Part shown: positions 1 to 8,014 of the stretch, in pieces
How the letters are laid out: each line of letters opens with the position of its first letter
Numbering within the stretch: the stretch's first letter is position 1
Assembly (NCBI GenBank): GCA_000437495.1
Contig: FR897785.1
Span: forward strand, 1 to 10,065
Source of the DNA: Prevotella sp. CAG:485
GTDB lineage: Bacteria; Bacteroidota; Bacteroidia; Bacteroidales; Muribaculaceae
Direction of reading: 5' to 3'
Length of the DNA: 10,065 bases
The notes under the pieces: model-generated
Databases searched by the model: none
What the model was told of the DNA's origin: nothing
What the model saw: the letters and a program-made list of their open reading frames with translations, nothing else
Position numbers and translations under genes: made by a program

Positions 1-565
1 CGGCTTTTTTCGGACGGATACAGATATATTCATCGTCGGCTATTTCCGGATTTCCCACCAATTCCAAACCATAAGGAATGAAAATAAACCGTTGGCGCGG
101 CACATTGAAGATGCTGCTGTATGTTTCACACTACTTTTCGGAAAAACAAATTATTCGGTCTATGTATTTATTTTTTATGCAATATTGCACATATTTATGA
201 AAAAGTTTGCCAAGAAATCCGTGTTTCTGTTTATAAATAAAGGTCAATACCGTGAGGTCATTCTTTTTGCGAAGATGCAGAAGACGATTCCAAAAAGCAT
301 AATTCAAGCCGAAAAACTGTTGCCAGGCAATTATTTTTTCTCCCTTTCTCCTACGAATAATCCTCTGCAAGGGATAGTAGAAAAACCAAAAGAAACGGCG
401 TAAAGTGTTGATTTTACCTCCATAAAACTTATTGCTGTGACATTCCAAGGCTGTCCAGACTTCGCCTGTCTCCTCTGAAAGTATTTGTGGAAATTGCCAG
501 TCTTTAAAAAGTTTAAAATCAACTAATATGCTGTTCATGATATTGCGACTTTTATTCACAGACAT
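1..565 (-). pseudogene. Glycosyltransferase, amber-interrupted, partial at left edge
   Basis: The gene starts at ATG 565 (or ATG 538, codon 10) and reads 144 residues to an in-frame TAG at 131-133. The same frame then continues without another stop to base 2 and still looks like a glycosyltransferase: a Cys-Glu-Thr-Tyr start, then FNVPRQRFIFIPYGLE. The N-terminal part ends in YIDRIICFSEK, so the junction reads like the common 'CFS.xE...Y...F.VP...F.FIPYG' region linking the two lobes of GT-B enzymes, with only the stop between. One base change from GAG, AAG or CAG would create the TAG. It is the last gene seen of the polysaccharide operon; its start overlaps the Wzy-like gene by 14 nt. It would transfer a sugar onto a lipid-linked repeat unit at the inner membrane face. 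The donor and acceptor cannot be read. It could be a real pseudogene, a strain variant or a base-calling error. TAG serves as an ordinary stop for two other genes here, so recoding is unlikely. Confidence 0.8.
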
Positions 566-1913
566 ATTTTTTCACCGGAGGCAACATCCACCCCGAAAAT
601 ACAGGTACATGTTTCAACAGCCCCCAACGGCTGCTCAGCATAATTATAAATGTAAATATTATAATAAGCGGTATTGTCTGATGCATTGCCATGTAAAACA
701 TGACCATCAAAAATATCACAAGCATGAAAATAGTGATTCGCATTTCACGTTTACGAACACGACGGAATGCTCTGAATAGAGCCATGATGTAACATATCAT
801 CCATACAACCCCCAATAAACCCAAATCAATAAGAATCATCATCACTGTAATGGTTGTACCCATCAACAACCATTCTAAATCCTTTGAAAAATCACTCTGA
901 GCCATTACATGATTTCCCTTAAATTGACTTGGTCCAAATCCCACTACCCAACCGTGCGGCTCTGACGACATTACCATAGGTATAGCCAACAATTTTATAC
1001 CACGGGCCAAGTCCACTGCTTCTTCCTCAACGTATGGAATCACTGTTTCCATAGTTCCGTCAAGCACTGCTTCTCGAATGTTGTCATCACCCATTACGTA
1101 TTCATCAATACTGATTTTATCTGCACGTCCTTCTTCATACGGGTTGTCGAAATTCTTATTATAAATAGCAATGGCACCAACTGTTATAACCAAACCTAAA
1201 GGCACTACATAAACTAATCGTTTAAGATAGTTACGACCAAATGGCACGAGCAATACAAAATAAAGTAATATGTATATAAACGAGATTTTTGTCTCGTTAA
1301 GCATAGAAGGCATCAAGCACACTATCAACATCCAATTATGCTTGAGATTTTCAAGATACGTCAATGATTTATCCCACCGACGCACCATGAAATAGAAACT
1401 GATTACATATAATAATGTTGATATAGGTCCGCTCATCATCCATCCCAGCGTTCCACCCACATAATCATAGTTGGACCAACGCAAGAACTGGTATATCATT
1501 GCAGGGAACTGCAATAGCAGAAACCAATACATATTTTTTTCAAATATTGGCAAAAAATACTCAATCCGTGTTCGGGTTGCCAAAAGATAACGGATAATGC
1601 TGAGTATAAAAACAAGATCAACATACTGCCTCATGCCATTGACATAACTGAGGAAACTAACGTCATTCAGTTGTTTACTTGCAAAACCAATTAATATCAA
1701 ACTAATCAGAAGCGCTATATCCAAACGACTTCGAAGAGTCCATAAACCCAAACACATCAGCATAACATCTCCAAATGCCATTATGTATGGATTCAATGCC
1801 GTAAATGCCGAAGGCATTATTTCTTGCAATGGAAACGAAATAGTTCCGGTATACCAGAATATTATCAATAACATTCCGGTTACTAACTTATATTTCGGTG
1901 TGAAGTTCGTCAT
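552..1913 (-). CDS. Wzy-like polysaccharide polymerase / O-antigen ligase-like membrane protein
   Basis: This 453-residue protein is very hydrophobic, with about ten or more predicted membrane segments spread over residues 10-435 and a large polar loop around residues 250-345. The loop is rich in Asp and Glu and ends in HGWVVGFGPSQFKGNH, which resembles the G-x-GP-x-F element often seen before the last helices of O-antigen polymerases and ligases. Family knowledge: such proteins join repeat units on undecaprenyl pyrophosphate at the periplasmic face, or ligate the finished chain. Sequence identity in this family is low, so polymerase versus ligase is not decided; its place directly behind the chain-length gene favours polymerase. 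It starts at ATG 1913, 29 nt after the Wzz-like stop, and its TAA overlaps the next gene's start by 14 nt, which suggests translational coupling. Its GC content is far lower than that of the export genes (about 32-38% in three sampled lines), pointing to exchange of this part of the locus. Confidence 0.78.
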   Translation of the reverse strand: MTNFTPKYKLVTGMLLIIFWYTGTISFPLQEIMPSAFTALNPYIMAFGDVMLMCLGLWTLRSRLDIALLISLILIGFASKQLNDVSFLSYVNGMRQYVDLVFILSIIRYLLATRTRIEYFLPIFEKNMYWFLLLQFPAMIYQFLRWSNYDYVGGTLGWMMSGPISTLLYVISFYFMVRRWDKSLTYLENLKHNWMLIVCLMPSMLNETKISFIYILLYFVLLVPFGRNYLKRLVYVVPLGLVITVGAIAIYNKNFDNPYEEGRADKISIDEYVMGDDNIREAVLDGTMETVIPYVEEEAVDLARGIKLLAIPMVMSSEPHGWVVGFGPSQFKGNHVMAQSDFSKDLEWLLMGTTITVMMILIDLGLLGVVWMICYIMALFRAFRRVRKREMRITIFMLVIFLMVMFYMAMHQTIPLIIIFTFIIMLSSRWGLLKHVPVFSGWMLPPVKKYVCE

Positions 1914-1942
1914 GAATCAGTATACCGAAATGGTATTACAGT

Positions 1943-3637
1943 TCAGTCTGTTTCGCTTTTTATTTCGTCTTCTTCTTTCCGCAAAGCAGAACCACTCGTT
2001 GTTTCAAACTGACGTCGATAGCATCCAAAAAGGATGATAGCAGGAAGTATCAAAGCCAGAAGACCACAGCTCATAAGTATCATACCTTTCTTGGGCCGTA
2101 TACTTTCGTTATCGGTCCAGGCCTGGTCAATAACCACACCGGTGGGCATTATGCGTGCCACTTTCATCTCGGCCTCCTCGCGTTTTTGGAGCAGGTATGC
2201 ATAGATGCGGTCCTTCACCTCATTGTCACGCATAAGGTTGGTCAGCTCCTGCTCCATGCGGGGAATGTTTGAGATGCGATTGTCTACAGTGCTACTTTCT
2301 TTATTAGTACGCGAAATGGCTATCTGCGCTGCAGAAATCGACCTGTCAAGGCTCGACAGCAGATTGCCGCGCATTGCCTCAATCTGATTCTCAAGCAGCT
2401 TTATTGTGGAGTTGTTGCCCTTGGCGCTCGACTGCAGATGCAACAGCTCAAGCACCAACTCGTTGTAAGAGGTTATTGATTTGTTGATACCCTCTGTGTC
2501 AGCTCCCATCACTGAGGTAATAGGCACCAGGGAGTATTTGTTTTCGCCGGACTTGAGGAAGTCACGGACCATCTTAAGCACTTCGAGCTGAGTTTCCTGC
2601 TCTACCAGCGCCTTACCGGCCGTTTCTTTCATCTTCATGATGTAAGAGGCTTCGGCCGAAGGGTCAGTAAGCTGATTTGTCTCTTTGTAATGAGCTATGC
2701 CGCTGCCGCTCTTTTCCAGCTCGGAATAGAGCCTCAGCAGACGGTCGTTGAGGAAATCGAGCGTTGCGCGGCTTTGGGCGCTCCGCACACTCATTGAATT
2801 CTGGTTATAGAGTTCTATCAGAACGTTGGCGACCGCACGGGCTCGCTGAGAATTGGTGTCATCCACCTTCACCTCTACCGCGTTCGATTTCTTTATCTTC
2901 AGATAGACATCTATATTTTTAAATTCAACAGCGGCAGCATCGTCAAGGCCACAGAGATATGCCTTGAATGCCATGTTCGTCTCGGGCTTGTAGAAGCTCG
3001 TTGTAGAAAGGGTGAAATTGCCCAGCGGCGTCTTTACGGTGTAAGGCAAACCGGGAATATCGTCGTTAAACACAGTTTTGAAAGTACCCTGTTTCACCTT
3101 CAGGTGAAATTTCTTGCCGTGGTCTTTCAGGTCGAGCTCAAACTCCGTGCCTTGCGAAATAGTGTCGAGATTTCCCGAAGTCAGTTCTATATCTATGGGC
3201 GAGTTCTGGAAATAGATAACAGGCCTTTTATAGAACGCAGTCTTGGCAGAATAGTCTTTGTTCAGGTCAAGCTCTTTCACCACCCTTTTTATGGCCTCAT
3301 GGCTCTGGATGCGAAAAATTTCATCATCCAGATTCACGCCCGTGCCACCCATGGAGAATGACGACATCAGAGAGCCCAACAAACCCGAAGAGGCAGGCGT
3401 GTCGTCTTCATCCTGATTAAACATCACCACAGAATAGGTTGTGGAAGTGGTCGGGGTAACCTTCAGATAGAAAAAGGCCGCGCCCACTATCACCACAACA
3501 GATATTGCAAACCACCACCAGTGTTTCAGATAGCAGCGAACCAGTTCCTTCAAATTCAGACCCGTTTCTCCTTTTTCTGCGGTTTTATTTTCAATCACTG
3601 CCTGTTCGTTGTCTCGTTTCACGTTGTCTTGTTTCAC
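1943..3637 (-). CDS. Wzz/GumC-like polysaccharide chain-length determinant protein
   Basis: An inner-membrane polysaccharide co-polymerase that sets chain length and couples polymerisation to export. Numbering from GTG 3637 (564 aa): a hydrophilic N-terminus, a first membrane helix at about 40-58 after KHWW, a Wzz N-terminal domain, and a long periplasmic part with coiled-coil character around 285-490. A C-terminal GNVR-type segment (IPRMEQELTNLMRD, then YAYLLQKREEAEMK) leads to RPKKG and a second helix at about 518-540. The cytoplasmic tail is short, with no Walker motif or tyrosine cluster, so the BY-kinase half found in some relatives is absent. No ATG is available before Met81 (numbered from TTG 3664), which lies past the first helix, so initiation must be at TTG 3664 (17-nt overlap with the export gene), GTG 3637 or GTG 3622. 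I chose 3637, which begins 10 nt after the upstream TAA; this choice is uncertain. The family call is firm. Confidence 0.9.
   Translation of the reverse strand: MKQDNVKRDNEQAVIENKTAEKGETGLNLKELVRCYLKHWWWFAISVVVIVGAAFFYLKVTPTTSTTYSVVMFNQDEDDTPASSGLLGSLMSSFSMGGTGVNLDDEIFRIQSHEAIKRVVKELDLNKDYSAKTAFYKRPVIYFQNSPIDIELTSGNLDTISQGTEFELDLKDHGKKFHLKVKQGTFKTVFNDDIPGLPYTVKTPLGNFTLSTTSFYKPETNMAFKAYLCGLDDAAAVEFKNIDVYLKIKKSNAVEVKVDDTNSQRARAVANVLIELYNQNSMSVRSAQSRATLDFLNDRLLRLYSELEKSGSGIAHYKETNQLTDPSAEASYIMKMKETAGKALVEQETQLEVLKMVRDFLKSGENKYSLVPITSVMGADTEGINKSITSYNELVLELLHLQSSAKGNNSTIKLLENQIEAMRGNLLSSLDRSISAAQIAISRTNKESSTVDNRISNIPRMEQELTNLMRDNEVKDRIYAYLLQKREEAEMKVARIMPTGVVIDQAWTDNESIRPKKGMILMSCGLLALILPAIILFGCYRRQFETTSGSALRKEEDEIKSETD
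3608..3637 (-). repeat. 15-bp tandem duplication at the start of the chain-length gene
   Basis: Two adjacent 15-nt copies (3608-3622 and 3623-3637) differ at one base. On the coding strand each reads GTG AAA CRA GAC AAC, giving VKQDN then VKRDN. Each copy begins with a GTG that is a possible start codon for the chain-length gene, so the duplication either lengthens the N-terminal tail by five residues or doubles the start site. Confidence 0.85.
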
Positions 3638-3647
3638 GATGGTGGAA

Positions 3648-4466
3648 TTATTTTGTAAGGGCAATTACAAGTGATGTCAATACGGAAGCCGAGCTGACAA
3701 TGATGCTTGCCAGCGACACGCTGAAGCTGCGCCGCTCATTATAGGTCAGCTCATCAATGCGGGCAGGGGCCGGTTCCACATACACCACATCATTTTGTTT
3801 CAGATAGAAATACTCCGGCGTCCAGGTCTTGGAGTTTGTCAGGTCTATGCGGTGATACGTAGTTTCGCCGTTATTCTCGCGAATTATCAGCACGTTATCG
3901 CGCCGACCCTGCAGGTTGATGTCGCCTGCCGCAGCCAGAGCGTCAAGTACCGAGATATGCTGTTTGTCACTCTCAATCACGCCCGGCGTTTTCACATCGC
4001 CGGTTACCTTCACCTTGAAATTGAGGAGGTCTACCACTACAACCGGATTCTCCACATCGGCCGATATACGTTTCACCAACTCGTCGGCCAGAGCCGTGGT
4101 CGTCATTCCCGCCACATGCAGCTTGCCAAGCACCGGGAAGTTGATATTTCCCTGCTTGTCAACGCGGTAAGTGTGAATCCTTTCCATGCTGACGCCGGTT
4201 TTCAGATCACTGCGGGGCACGTTGACATTCAGCGGCAGATTATATATGGCGGCTGCCTGCGGCACGTCGGCCGTAACGTTTATCATCAGCTCGTCATCTG
4301 GCACTATGGTAAGCTCCGGAATCGACATTCCCAGAGTCCCGGCGTTTGATGTCTCGAGATCGCTCATTACTATCACATTATGCTTGGGTGTGGAACATGA
4401 GCTCAGCGCGGCAATAACCATGCAGCTGATTAATGCAGAAAAGATGCGGTTGGTATATCTTGACAT
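3648..4466 (-). CDS. Wza-like polysaccharide export outer-membrane lipoprotein
   Basis: A 272-residue lipoprotein expected to form the outer-membrane exit pore for the polysaccharide made by this locus. The N-terminus has a basic start and a hydrophobic stretch ending in the lipobox LSSC with Cys24. A Poly_export domain spans about 50-147, including YRVDKQGNINFPVLGKLHVAG. One SLBB domain follows at about 150-200 (KVTGDVKTPGVIESDK, then SVLDALAAAGDI). A hydrophobic C-terminal segment at about 248-270 would be the membrane-spanning helix that forms the pore in Wza. It is shorter than E. coli Wza and has a single clear SLBB repeat, as is common in Bacteroidetes. I use ATG 4466; an in-frame GTG directly before it (4469) is possible. 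It is the first gene of the operon, and its last codons overlap the longest version of the Wzz-like frame. A 156-nt leader region upstream holds a promoter candidate. Confidence 0.92.
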   Translation of the reverse strand: MSRYTNRIFSALISCMVIAALSSCSTPKHNVIVMSDLETSNAGTLGMSIPELTIVPDDELMINVTADVPQAAAIYNLPLNVNVPRSDLKTGVSMERIHTYRVDKQGNINFPVLGKLHVAGMTTTALADELVKRISADVENPVVVVDLLNFKVKVTGDVKTPGVIESDKQHISVLDALAAAGDINLQGRRDNVLIIRENNGETTYHRIDLTNSKTWTPEYFYLKQNDVVYVEPAPARIDELTYNERRSFSVSLASIIVSSASVLTSLVIALTK

Positions 4467-4564
4467 CACTTATTTTTGGTCTTTTATCCTTTAACGTTTA
4501 TTTCTCTTTGTTATTATAGTACGCCCGTAATTTGACTTAGCGGAAGCCCCGAGCAAAGATTTTG

Positions 4565-4572
4565 CAAAGTTA
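4565..4572 (-). promoter_or_regulatory. Candidate Bacteroidetes -7 element for the export operon
   Basis: On the minus strand the bases read TAACTTTG, a full match to the Bacteroidetes -7 consensus TAnnTTTG. It lies about 98 nt upstream of the export lipoprotein ATG, in the 156-nt gap behind the GT4 gene. No convincing TTTG -33 element is found at the usual spacing, so this is a single-motif match. It would give a leader of about 90 nt. A second weaker AATCTTTG follows a few bases downstream. Confidence 0.35.
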
Positions 4573-4622
4573 ATAAATGTCGGCCTCATTACCATCTCTG
4601 CTCTTGTTAAAATTGATTAAGG

Positions 4623-5708
4623 CTACTGCACAGCTTTACGATATACCCCTTCAGTCTGGCGTGCTATGAAGTCCCAGTCGTAAGGGCTGAGGTCATAAAT
4701 CCTTCGTTCAGGAGCGGCGAATTTACGCTTCAGCACAGAGGCTATGCCCCGGGCATCACCGGCCTCAAAAAAGTCGTCGGCACGCAGCTGCGGCAACCGG
4801 TTGGCCGGTATGGAGCTCACCGCCACATCCAGCCCGTAGCTCATAGCTTCCAACAACGCTATTGGCAACCCCTCGTGATAACTTGGCATGGCAAAGAGCG
4901 CCGCGTGTCCCATTATCTGCTGCAACTTCTCGCCGCGTATGAACCCCGTCAGCACCACACCCGCCTCCGCAGCTTTCTTTTTCAGACTGCGCGAGTAGGC
5001 ATCTTCTATATCGGCATCCCCGGCTATTACGAGCTTGTAGTCTCGCTGATTAAGCAACTTCCATGCCGCTATCAGATCGTCGAAACCCTTCTCCTCAACA
5101 AACCGTCCCAACGCCACCACATAACGCTGAGGCTCCAGCCCCAGACTTTTTATGTAATCATCGGCTTGAGGCATTTGCGGCTTATTCACACCGTTGAATA
5201 TCAGATTGGTGTCTGTGCGCTGATATTTCTCGGCCAGGATATTGGCAATGACCTGCGAAATCACTATCACCTCATTGGCATAACGTGCGCCGAAGCGTTC
5301 GCCGGTACGCAGCATCAGCTTTGCCATCGGACCCCATTTCTTGCGGTCGTAATCCGGCCCGTGGTTGGTGTTTACAACCCTCAGCCCCATAAGCCGCGCA
5401 AACGGGGTCAGCAAAGCCGGACCTATGGCGTGGATATGCACCACATCGGCCTTCAGCCGCTTTGCCATACGAATGGCACGCCATGTATGCACTATTGCTT
5501 CAAAGCTTTTGCGGTGAGGTGCCTTGACAATGGCCAGTTTCACACCCCGGTATTCTTTGGGATGACGGGGAGTTACGTAGGGCGACCGGCATATCACCGT
5601 GACGTCATGTCCCAACGCCGCAAGACGCGGATATAACTCCTGGCAGTGCGTTTCCACACCGCCTTGTATTTCGGGAATGCCTCTTGTGCCGGTAACCACT
5701 ATCTTCAT
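4623..5708 (-). CDS. GT4 family glycosyltransferase
   Basis: A 361-residue cytoplasmic or membrane-associated retaining glycosyltransferase with a GT-B fold. The N-terminus MKIVVTGTRGIPEIQGGVET is the signature of a GT4 subgroup common in Bacteroidetes surface-polysaccharide loci: a glycine-rich 'TRGIP..GG.E' loop. The acceptor lobe carries HIHAIGP at 91-97 and NTNHGPDYD at 113-121. The donor lobe begins near 195 with GRFVEEKGFDDLI (201-213) and holds the E-x7-E motif at Glu279 and Glu287 (EGLPIALLE). The frame extends 17 residues upstream to GTG 5759, but ATG 5708 fits the family N-terminus and is chosen. The stop is TAG. It lies 153-156 nt upstream of the export operon on the same strand, so it probably supplies a sugar to the same polymer but may be a separate transcript. 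The sugar specificity cannot be read from the sequence. Confidence 0.92.
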   Translation of the reverse strand: MKIVVTGTRGIPEIQGGVETHCQELYPRLAALGHDVTVICRSPYVTPRHPKEYRGVKLAIVKAPHRKSFEAIVHTWRAIRMAKRLKADVVHIHAIGPALLTPFARLMGLRVVNTNHGPDYDRKKWGPMAKLMLRTGERFGARYANEVIVISQVIANILAEKYQRTDTNLIFNGVNKPQMPQADDYIKSLGLEPQRYVVALGRFVEEKGFDDLIAAWKLLNQRDYKLVIAGDADIEDAYSRSLKKKAAEAGVVLTGFIRGEKLQQIMGHAALFAMPSYHEGLPIALLEAMSYGLDVAVSSIPANRLPQLRADDFFEAGDARGIASVLKRKFAAPERRIYDLSPYDWDFIARQTEGVYRKAVQ

Positions 5709-5853
5709 CCGCAAATACTTTTTCTGTTTAACGTTTTTTTTACACTGCTTATTGCCCACACATCCTCTTTTAACATTCCGTCAATAGTGTTCTTCAACTC
5801 AACCTATCCGCCCGTTGAAGCGTTGTTTATACAAACATTAGTGAATATTACTG

Positions 5854-6234
5854 ATGACGCTTCTCGTCAAACTACTCTTAGTGGCCGGTGGCGGGGCTGT
5901 GGGTTCGGTGGTTCGTTACATCTTCGAGAGCCACTTTCACACGGCCATCGTCACGGCCGTAATCAATATTCTCGGTTCATTCCTCATGGGTTTGTTTGCC
6001 GGATGGGTTGCTGCCGGTGTCATGGGCGCCGACCGCAAGGCTTTGGTCAGCGCACTGCTCATGTCGGGCTTCTGCGGCGGCTTCTCCACCTTTGCCCATT
6101 TTGCCATCATCACGGTCAATTACTTCCGTCAGGACGCCATGCTCACCGCCTTCGGCTATATCCTCATCACCGTGGTCTCCGGACTGCTGTGCGCCTTTGC
6201 GGGCTACTGGATAGGTACGCGCTGGCTGGCCTGA
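5854..6234 (+). CDS. crcB: Fluoride ion channel CrcB/FluC
   Basis: A 126-residue membrane protein with four predicted helices that exports fluoride as a dual-topology dimer in the inner membrane. Seen family motifs are GGGAVGSVVRY near the N-terminus (GGxxGSxxRY), NILGSFLMGL in helix 2, and GFCGGFSTFAHF in helix 3, which holds the conserved GxxGGxTTF-type region that binds the central sodium and lines the fluoride path. The length is typical of the family. It begins at ATG 5854 and ends with TGA 9 nt from the convergent GYF-domain gene. It stands alone on the plus strand between polysaccharide and lipid A genes, and nothing ties it to them in function. The 145-nt upstream gap shows no fluoride riboswitch and no clear TAnnTTTG promoter element that I could see. 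Confidence 0.95.
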   Translation: MTLLVKLLLVAGGGAVGSVVRYIFESHFHTAIVTAVINILGSFLMGLFAGWVAAGVMGADRKALVSALLMSGFCGGFSTFAHFAIITVNYFRQDAMLTAFGYILITVVSGLLCAFAGYWIGTRWLA

Positions 6235-6243
6235 CAACGGAGC

Positions 6244-6792
6244 CTAACCCATATTGCTCTTTATGGCAATCCCTATCAGGAAGCACCCGGCCACAACGCT
6301 CACCAGCACCCACAGCCTGGCACTTGCCGATGCCCGGTAAGCCTCACTCTGCCTCCCCTGTTTCCATAACCTCCGGCTTCTTATTCCATACACCAGCGCT
6401 ACGATACCCGTCAGCGGACAACAGAGTATCAGCACTGCCAAGGCCGCTGCTATCCACGTTGGGGGAGGCGTTGTCATATCCGGCTCTCTCTCCGGCTCCA
6501 TATACGCCGGCACGCCACTTTTCATTATAAACCCGCGCCAGCGCAGCGGAATGTCGTCAAGGTTATACGTCGGCGCCGACTGTTGGGGTGCCGGTTGCAT
6601 GGCTGTGGGGTGCATACGGTCGTGCAGCAAGTTGCGGAAATAACGGCAGATATCCGCCACCTCACCGGCCTGTTGCCAGTCGGCCATTCCCTTGCACCAC
6701 ACATACGTCTCCGGCGTTACACCTGCCGTCTCCAGTTCTTCCACCCTGTACGGACCGCATTGCTCGCCGTCTTTCATCACAAAATAACGCAT
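6244..6792 (-). CDS. GYF_2 (DUF4339) and CD225-type two-helix membrane protein
   Basis: A 182-residue protein of two parts. Residues 3-48 (YFVMKDGEQCGPYRVEEL, then VWCKGMADWQQAGEV) match the GYF_2/DUF4339 domain, a small fold thought to bind peptides. A Pro/Gln-rich linker follows, then a CD225/dispanin-like C-terminus. That part has helix 1 at about 113-133 with a paired cysteine (ILCCPLTGIVALVYG), a basic loop (RSRRLWKQGRQSEAYRASASARLW), and helix 2 at about 158-177. The pairing is common in Bacteroidetes and its job is unknown; a membrane-anchored adaptor is an inference. I chose ATG 6792, since the GYF domain starts at once. GTG 6801 overlaps the lpxB stop (GTGA) and is the alternative. 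It follows lpxB directly, so the two are almost surely co-transcribed. The stop is TAG. Confidence 0.85.
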   Translation of the reverse strand: MRYFVMKDGEQCGPYRVEELETAGVTPETYVWCKGMADWQQAGEVADICRYFRNLLHDRMHPTAMQPAPQQSAPTYNLDDIPLRWRGFIMKSGVPAYMEPEREPDMTTPPPTWIAAALAVLILCCPLTGIVALVYGIRSRRLWKQGRQSEAYRASASARLWVLVSVVAGCFLIGIAIKSNMG

Positions 6793-6797
6793 CGCAC

Positions 6798-7970
6798 TCA
6801 CTCTTTACCCTTCACCGTGTTCTCGTTGTCTCTCTCCTTCAGGGTATGCTGCACAATCAGGTACCCGGCTCTTTGGCCTGAGGCATGCTCGCCTAATCGG
6901 CGCCGTACCTCTCTATAGCCGCCAAGCATACGGTCGCGTTCCGGACTCCCGGCCAACAACGGCGCCAGATTCTCGGCAATCGTGTCGGCGGTGCAGCGGT
7001 GAAGCAGAAGCTCGGGCACCACCTCCCGGTCGGCTATCAGATTAGGCAGCGACACATATTTCACCTTCAGCAGCCGCGCCATAATGGCATAGCTCAGCCG
7101 CGAGCCGTTGGCGCGGTAACAGACCACTTGAGGAGTGGCCGTCAGCGCCGTTTCAAGGGTCGCGGTGCCGCTTGTCACCAATGCTGCCCGCGAATGACGC
7201 AGCAACGACTGTGTGGCTCCGAAAACCACCTTCAGACCCGGGTCTTGTGCTATCTCTCTATACAGCCGCTCAGGCTGTGCAGGAGCCGCCGCCACTATAT
7301 ACTGATATTCCGGAAACCGCTTGGCCGCCTCTATCATCAGCGGCAGATTATTGCGCAGCTCGCCGCGACGCGAACCGGGCAGCAACGCTATTATAGGCCG
7401 CGGGTCGGCTATGTCATACCTCTCTCTGAAATATTGCTCAGCCGGCACTTTGCGCAATGCTTCGTCTATCTCTCCCACCGACGGATTCCCCACATACTCC
7501 ACCTCATAGCCGTGGCGTTTGCTGTAATAATCCTTCTCAAAGGGGAGTATGCAATACAGATGACTCACATAGCGCTTTATGGCACGAATGCGATACTCCT
7601 TCCACGCCCATATCTTGGGCGATATGTAATAATGCACCGGCACGCCCAGACGCCGCGCCGCCTTTGCCAGCTTCAGATTGAAGCCCGGAAAGTCTATCAG
7701 CACCAGAGCGTCAGGGCGCCATTGCTGCATCAGCTTCCTGGCTTTGCTCAGATTGCGCAGAATACGCGGCAGACTCCTGATGACCTCGCTGAAGCCCATC
7801 ACATTGAGCTTGTCGTAATGCAAATCAGGCTCCGCTCCGGCCGCCACCGCCATACGGTCGCCGCCAAAGAAACGGAACTCGGCCTCCGCGTCGTTCTCCT
7901 TTATTCCCTCTATCAGCCGCGAGCCATGCAGGTCGCCCGACGCCTCGCCGGCCACTATCATATATTTCAA
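6798..7970 (-). CDS. lpxB: Lipid-A-disaccharide synthase
   Basis: LpxB (390 aa) is a GT19 peripheral inner-membrane enzyme that joins UDP-2,3-diacylglucosamine to lipid X, forming the disaccharide of lipid A. Clear family motifs are GEASGDLHG at 8-16, IDFPGFN at 92-98 (IDAPDFN in E. coli; the PGF form is usual in this phylum), YYISPKIWAW at 114-123, YVGNPSVGEID at 159-169, LPGSRRGE at 197-204, SGTATLE at 267-273 and LPNLIADREVVPELL at 308-322. Length is normal and all parts are present. The start at 7970 is TTG and matches the usual family beginning (MKY...); the next ATG is at 7961 and would drop only three residues. In many Bacteroidales surE precedes lpxB, but here the neighbour is a divergent lipoprotein gene. 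The TGA stop touches the start of the GYF_2/CD225 gene. Confidence 0.96.
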   Translation of the reverse strand: MKYMIVAGEASGDLHGSRLIEGIKENDAEAEFRFFGGDRMAVAAGAEPDLHYDKLNVMGFSEVIRSLPRILRNLSKARKLMQQWRPDALVLIDFPGFNLKLAKAARRLGVPVHYYISPKIWAWKEYRIRAIKRYVSHLYCILPFEKDYYSKRHGYEVEYVGNPSVGEIDEALRKVPAEQYFRERYDIADPRPIIALLPGSRRGELRNNLPLMIEAAKRFPEYQYIVAAAPAQPERLYREIAQDPGLKVVFGATQSLLRHSRAALVTSGTATLETALTATPQVVCYRANGSRLSYAIMARLLKVKYVSLPNLIADREVVPELLLHRCTADTIAENLAPLLAGSPERDRMLGGYREVRRRLGEHASGQRAGYLIVQHTLKERDNENTVKGKE

Positions 7971-8014
7971 TTTCGCCCTTCTTTGTTAGTGAATATGCCC
8001 TTCGCGTCCAATCA

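Noticed and set aside
131..133. Amber recoding (pyrrolysine or suppressor) in the glycosyltransferase
   Set aside because: TAG is used as the normal stop of two intact genes in the window, and glycosyltransferases are not known to use pyrrolysine.
4470..4622. JUMPStart element or UpxY-type antitermination leader before the polysaccharide operon
   Set aside because: No matching motif is visible and no UpxY/NusG-like gene is present in the window.
4875..5636. Plus-strand open frame of 253 codons
   Set aside because: It is antisense to the GT4 gene, whose motifs are clear, and shows no domain of its own.
5760..5853. Fluoride riboswitch upstream of crcB
   Set aside because: Nothing like the crcB-motif pseudoknot core is visible in the leader.
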